A stretch of DNA of 8,752 bases from Epsilonproteobacteria bacterium 4484_65 (GTDB taxonomy: Bacteria > Campylobacterota > Campylobacteria > Campylobacterales > Sulfurovaceae): NCBI GenBank assembly GCA_002085305.1, contig NATJ01000028.1, forward strand, positions 1 to 8,752. The letters run 5' to 3'. Below the pieces are notes generated by a model. The model saw only the letters and a list, made by a program, of their open reading frames with translations, had not been told where the DNA came from and ran no database searches. The position numbers were made by a program, and so were the translations under genes. Below, one piece after another: positions 6,152 through 8,752 of the stretch. Numbering within the stretch: the first letter of the stretch is position 1; each line of letters starts with the position of its first letter.

Positions 6152-7213
6152 ATGGCAAACTTTGGACCTAAAGACATTAAAAAACTCAGAGAGATGACTG
6201 ATGCAGGAATGATGGACTGTAAAAAAGCATTGACTGAAGCTGATGGAGATATGGACAAAGCTGTTGCATGGCTTAGAGACCAAGGTATGGGTGCTGCAGC
6301 TAAAAAAGCTGGTAAAGTAGCAGCTGAAGGTTCTATCGGAGTTAAAGTTGAGGGTAAAAAAGCAGTGATCGTTGAGATCAACTCTCAAACTGACTTTGTT
6401 GCTCAGAATGATAAATTCAAATCGCTTCTTTCAACGGTTGTAGATCATGCATTTGACAATGAATTGGCTGATGCTGATGCGATCAATAATTCGACGATCA
6501 ATGGTGAACCTTTTGCGGATTATCTTTCTCAGCAAGTAGCTACGATCGGTGAAAAGCTTGTAGTAAGAAGATCAGCACTTATTGTTGGTGATGAGACTAC
6601 AGCAGTAAACGGTTATGTTCACTCTAACAATCAAAACGGTGTTATCATCGAAGCTAAATGTGATTCAGCCCAAACTGCTGAAGCGATGACTCCTGTGCTT
6701 AAAGAAGTAGCGATGCATGCAGCGGCAATGTCACCAACTACACTTTCTTATAAAGACTTTGATACTGCATATGTAGCAGAAGAGACTAAAGGAAGAATTG
6801 TTGCTATTGAAAAAGAGAATGAAGAGCTTTCTCGTTTAGGTAAAACGCTTAAAAACATTCCACAGTATATTTCTATGAGTCAATTGACTGAAGAAGTTAT
6901 GGCTGCAGCTGAAGGATTACTCAAAGATGAGCTGAAAGCAGAAGGTAAGCCTGAGAAGATCTGGGATAGAATTCTTCCAGGTAAGATCGCAAGATTTATC
7001 GCAGACAATACAACACTTGATCAGGAGCAATGTCTTCTTGATCAAAAATTTGTAATGGATGACAGTAAAACAGTTCTTGAATATATCCAAGACAAAGCAA
7101 AAGCTGCCGGTGGTACAGCTGAAATCGTACACTTCGTAAGACTTGAAGTAGGTGAAGGCATTGAAGTAGCAGAAGAAGACTTTGCTGCTGAAGTTGCTGC
7201 ACAAATGGCATAA
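6152..7213 (+). CDS. tsf: Translation elongation factor Ts
   Basis: EF-Ts is the guanine-nucleotide exchange factor that regenerates EF-Tu-GTP during elongation. The N-terminal UBA-like domain (1-55) carries the signature LREMTDAGMMDCKKAL (12-27) and the D-KAV-WLR helix. NSQTDFVAQND (77-87) contains Asp81-Phe82, the pair that wedges into EF-Tu near its Mg site. Two core subdomains follow, ending in the conserved LLDQKFVMD (295-303) and FVRLEVGEGIE (328-338). At 353 residues it is longer than E. coli EF-Ts (283) and of the size usual in Campylobacterota, with the extra length in the middle. The ATG starts two bases after the rpsB stop, and its ribosome site GGAGG (6140-6144) lies inside the last codons of rpsB, so the two genes are probably translationally coupled. 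Confidence 0.98.
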   Translation: MANFGPKDIKKLREMTDAGMMDCKKALTEADGDMDKAVAWLRDQGMGAAAKKAGKVAAEGSIGVKVEGKKAVIVEINSQTDFVAQNDKFKSLLSTVVDHAFDNELADADAINNSTINGEPFADYLSQQVATIGEKLVVRRSALIVGDETTAVNGYVHSNNQNGVIIEAKCDSAQTAEAMTPVLKEVAMHAAAMSPTTLSYKDFDTAYVAEETKGRIVAIEKENEELSRLGKTLKNIPQYISMSQLTEEVMAAAEGLLKDELKAEGKPEKIWDRILPGKIARFIADNTTLDQEQCLLDQKFVMDDSKTVLEYIQDKAKAAGGTAEIVHFVRLEVGEGIEVAEEDFAAEVAAQMA

Positions 7214-7341
7214 TAGTTCTTCTATTTTACTGCACCTTTGACTGAACGGCTTCATTTCGTTCGGTCATGTACTACTCGTACACTCTCTCACTCCACTCAC
7301 ACCGTTCAACCAAATCTACAGCAAACTAGAAGACTATTTTT
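7214..7341 (+). terminator. Long imperfect hairpin plus T tract ending the rpsB-tsf operon
   Basis: The 123 nt starting right after the tsf stop fold back on themselves. TAGT-t-CTTCTA (7214-7224) pairs with TAGAAGACTA (7327-7336), CTG (7230-7232) with CAG (7319-7321), TTTG (7237-7240) with CAAA (7311-7314), and TGAACGG (7243-7249) with CCGTTCA (7302-7308). The middle can form a smaller hairpin, TGTAC/GTACA (7269-7273, 7278-7282), or alternatively GAACG/CGTTC (7244-7248, 7255-7259). Five Ts follow directly (7337-7341). It is best read as an operon terminator, but it is much longer than a standard one and could include an inserted repeat element. Confidence 0.6.
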
Positions 7342-7401
7342 ATAAAAATTACTGATAATAAATTAAAATTTTTAGAAACAACTTTCCCCCTTACTTTTTT
7401 A

Positions 7402-7410
7402 TGCTAAAAT
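7402..7410 (+). promoter_or_regulatory. Extended -10 promoter for the ABC ATPase gene
   Basis: TGCTAAAAT (7402-7410) combines a TG extension with TAAAAT, five of six to the -10 consensus, downstream of a T-rich run (7394-7401). The predicted start near 7417 leaves a leader of about 23 nt containing AAAGG (7426-7430) before the ATG at 7440. With the hairpin at 7214-7341, this suggests the ATPase gene is transcribed separately from rpsB-tsf. Confidence 0.55.
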
Positions 7411-7439
7411 ACGCTTAAATAATTTAAAGGCACTACTTT

Positions 7440-8081
7440 ATGTCTCAACCTCTTTTGGAAGCTACAAATATTTCTCATAGTTTTGACTATCCACTTTTCA
7501 GAAATATTGAATTTAGCATAGAACCTACACAAAGTGCAGCCATCGTAGGACGAAGCGGGTCTGGTAAATCTACACTTTTGCATATATTTTCTACATTTAT
7601 GAAACCTAATGAGGGGAATGTTACACTTTTTGGTAAAGATCTTTATAGTCAGAATGATGCAGCTATAGAAGCATTACGTCGGTATGATATAGGGATCATC
7701 TTTCAGTTTCACTATCTTTTTAAGGGAATGAGCGCTTTAGAAAATATAGGTGTGGCTACAATGTTGTCAGCTGAACAGATAGATAATACTATACTGAAGA
7801 AGTTGGAGATCGATCATCTTATGAGTCATAAGACTTCTGAACTCTCCGGAGGAGAACAACAACGGGTTTCTATTGCAAGAGTATTGAGTAAAAAGCCACG
7901 AATTATCTTTGCTGATGAACCTACAGGAAATCTTGATAAAGAGACAGCTGATCTGGTTATGGATGTATTGATTGACTATATCAGAGAGACAGGTGCAGCC
8001 TTGGTACTTGTAACCCATGATGAAAATATGGCAGCACGCTGTGATAAAATCTATACTTTAGAAGATCAGGCGTTAAGTTAG
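7440..8081 (+). CDS. ABC transporter ATP-binding protein (LolD/FtsE/MacB class)
   Basis: A 213-residue stand-alone nucleotide-binding subunit that would power a membrane partner from the cytoplasmic face. All ATPase motifs are intact: Walker A GRSGSGKST (37-45), Q-loop Gln89, signature LSGGEQQR (135-142), Walker B IIFADE (155-160), D-loop NLD (164-166) and switch His193. Short length and the LSGGEQQRVSIARVL pattern place it in the group that includes LolD (lipoprotein release), FtsE and MacB (type VII ABC systems), but no permease gene is in the window, so the partner is unknown. I recall a similar ATPase next to tsf in Campylobacter jejuni, which would make this a conserved neighbourhood; that is from memory. 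The ATG at 7440 follows AAAGG at 7426-7430 with a 9-nt gap. Confidence 0.93.
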   Translation: MSQPLLEATNISHSFDYPLFRNIEFSIEPTQSAAIVGRSGSGKSTLLHIFSTFMKPNEGNVTLFGKDLYSQNDAAIEALRRYDIGIIFQFHYLFKGMSALENIGVATMLSAEQIDNTILKKLEIDHLMSHKTSELSGGEQQRVSIARVLSKKPRIIFADEPTGNLDKETADLVMDVLIDYIRETGAALVLVTHDENMAARCDKIYTLEDQALS

Positions 8082-8106
8082 TAGTTGTAGACATTAAGGA
8101 CATTTA

Positions 8107-8181
8107 TTGAGCAAAGCCCAAAAAACTACGTTATCACTGGGACATCTTCAGCAGATAGCTCATACGACTAGTCGTATTTAG
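8107..8181 (+). CDS. Possible 24-codon small ORF with TTG start
   Basis: AAGGA (8096-8100) lies 6 nt before a TTG codon that opens a 24-codon frame ending at TAG 8179-8181; the product would begin MSKAQKTTLSLG. It follows the ABC ATPase gene by 25 nt on the same strand. Nothing in the peptide is recognisable. It could be a tiny protein, the broken 5' end of a former gene, or chance. The ribosome site and spacing are its only positive evidence. Confidence 0.25.
   Translation: MSKAQKTTLSLGHLQQIAHTTSRI
8162..8177. repeat. 16-bp perfect palindrome between convergent genes
   Basis: ATACGACTAGTCGTAT is self-complementary over all 16 bases. A second weak inverted repeat, AGAGTTG/CAACTTT (8182-8188, 8199-8205), lies next to it. 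The pair sits between the ATPase gene and the convergent prfB gene. A perfect palindrome with no loop is more typical of a protein-binding site than of an RNA hairpin. No T tract of useful length follows on either strand, so terminator function is doubtful. Confidence 0.5.
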
Positions 8182-8215
8182 AGAGTTGCAAATTTACACA
8201 ACTTTAGCAATTATT

Positions 8216-8752
8216 TTATTTTGCTTGAGCTATAAGTACACCCTCTAAAAGTTTATCTATATCTCCATCCAAGATAGCATCTACATTGGTAAAGGCTTGG
8301 TTGGATCTTGTGTCTTTGACTTGTTGATAGGGTTGCATGACGTAAGAACGTATCTGATGTCCCCAACCTATTTCTGATTTTTCTACACCATCTATAGCAG
8401 CTTGTTTTTTAGCCATTTCATACTCATAAAGACGTGATTTTAACATTTTCATGGCAGCAGCCTTGTTTTTATGCTGAGATCTGTCATTTTGACACTGTAC
8501 AATGATGTTTGTTGCTATGTGTGTAAGGCGGATGGCGGATTCCGTTTTGTTGACATGTTGTCCACCTGCACCTGAGGCACGATACGTGTCTACCCGTATG
8601 TCTTTGTCTTCGATGGTGATGTCTATGTCATCATCTACCTCTGGTGACACCATGACTGAAGAAAATGAAGTATGTCGTTTGGCGTTAGAGTCAAAAGGAG
8701 AGATACGTACAAGTCTGTGGATACCGTTTTCTACCTTGAGATACCCGTAAGC
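8216..8752 (-). CDS. prfB: Peptide chain release factor 2 (5' end outside window)
   Basis: RF2 recognises UAA and UGA stop codons and triggers peptide release on the ribosome. The minus-strand frame is open to the window edge; 178 C-terminal codons are visible, beginning [30 protein letters not shown] is the RF2-specific stretch, distinguishing it from RF1. The catalytic GGQ lies in [15 protein letters not shown], encoded near 8554-8598, and the [11 protein letters not shown] motif follows. The residue corresponding to position 246 of E. coli RF2 is Ala, the ancestral active form, rather than the K-12 Thr. The region holding the RF2 anticodon-like tripeptide and any programmed frameshift site is outside the window. 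The gene converges on the ABC ATPase gene across a 134-nt spacer. Confidence 0.97.
   Translation of the reverse strand, partial: AYGYLKVENGIHRLVRISPFDSNAKRHTSFSSVMVSPEVDDDIDITIEDKDIRVDTYRASGAGGQHVNKTESAIRLTHIATNIIVQCQNDRSQHKNKAAAMKMLKSRLYEYEMAKKQAAIDGVEKSEIGWGHQIRSYVMQPYQQVKDTRSNQAFTNVDAILDGDIDKLLEGVLIAQAK

Noticed and set aside
5696..6388. 230-residue minus-strand open frame opposite rpsB/tsf
   Set aside because: It is antisense to two certain genes; its Ser/Ala/Phe-rich composition simply mirrors the Ala/Glu/Lys codons of the S2 tail and EF-Ts. No ribosome site or domain supports it.
8502..8750. 82-residue plus-strand open frame opposite prfB
   Set aside because: It is antisense to the conserved GGQ region of release factor 2 and has no independent coding evidence.
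1..8752. Prophage, IS element, CRISPR array, toxin-antitoxin or defence system
   Set aside because: No transposase, integrase, regular spaced repeats or paired toxin/antitoxin genes are seen; the genes are mainly housekeeping.

Overview
The window looks like a chromosomal segment from a Campylobacterota (epsilonproteobacterial) genome, probably a Sulfurovum- or Sulfurimonas-like organism. This rests on the low GC and AT-rich spacers, on promoters with a good -10 box but no clear -35 box (for example TTTCGGTATAATCGCG before rpsB), on the long EF-Ts (353 aa), and on an ABC ATPase next to tsf, an order I recall from Campylobacter. The genus is inference; no database search was possible.

Layout. 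At 1-1236 is the 3' part of an aldehyde dehydrogenase gene. It is followed by a 76-nt inverted pair of REP-like palindromes (1256-1331). A same-strand run, 1356-3771, then encodes a DUF420/CtaM-like membrane protein, a DUF523 (TudS-type) cysteine protein and an exported Deg9-like serine protease. A small minus-strand gene (3768-3983) overlaps the protease gene by 4 nt tail to tail and lies 36 nt from the divergent gene for a Bcp-type peroxiredoxin (4020-4490). Next comes a short two-helix membrane protein (4575-4808) behind a promoter region with duplicated TTGACA and TATAAT boxes.

The core of the window is the translation operon rpsB-tsf (5112-7213). It has a strong promoter about 220 nt upstream, a roughly 210-nt leader with competing base-pairings, and a long hairpin with a T tract (7214-7341) after tsf. 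Ribosomal protein S2 carries a C-terminal extension of about 115 residues: an Ala/Glu-rich linker and a helix-hairpin-helix domain. Downstream are a LolD/FtsE-type ABC ATPase with its own extended -10 promoter, a short spacer with a possible 24-codon ORF and a 16-bp palindrome, and the 3' part of prfB (release factor 2) on the minus strand.

How the genes relate. rpsB, tsf and prfB serve translation. The Deg-like protease, the peroxiredoxin and possibly the DUF523 protein fit envelope quality control and redox or sulfur housekeeping. I see no phage, IS element, CRISPR array, rRNA or tRNA gene, and no convincing multi-gene novel system. The points most worth a second look are the S2 fusion, the rpsB leader, the two structured intergenic repeats and the duplicated promoter.
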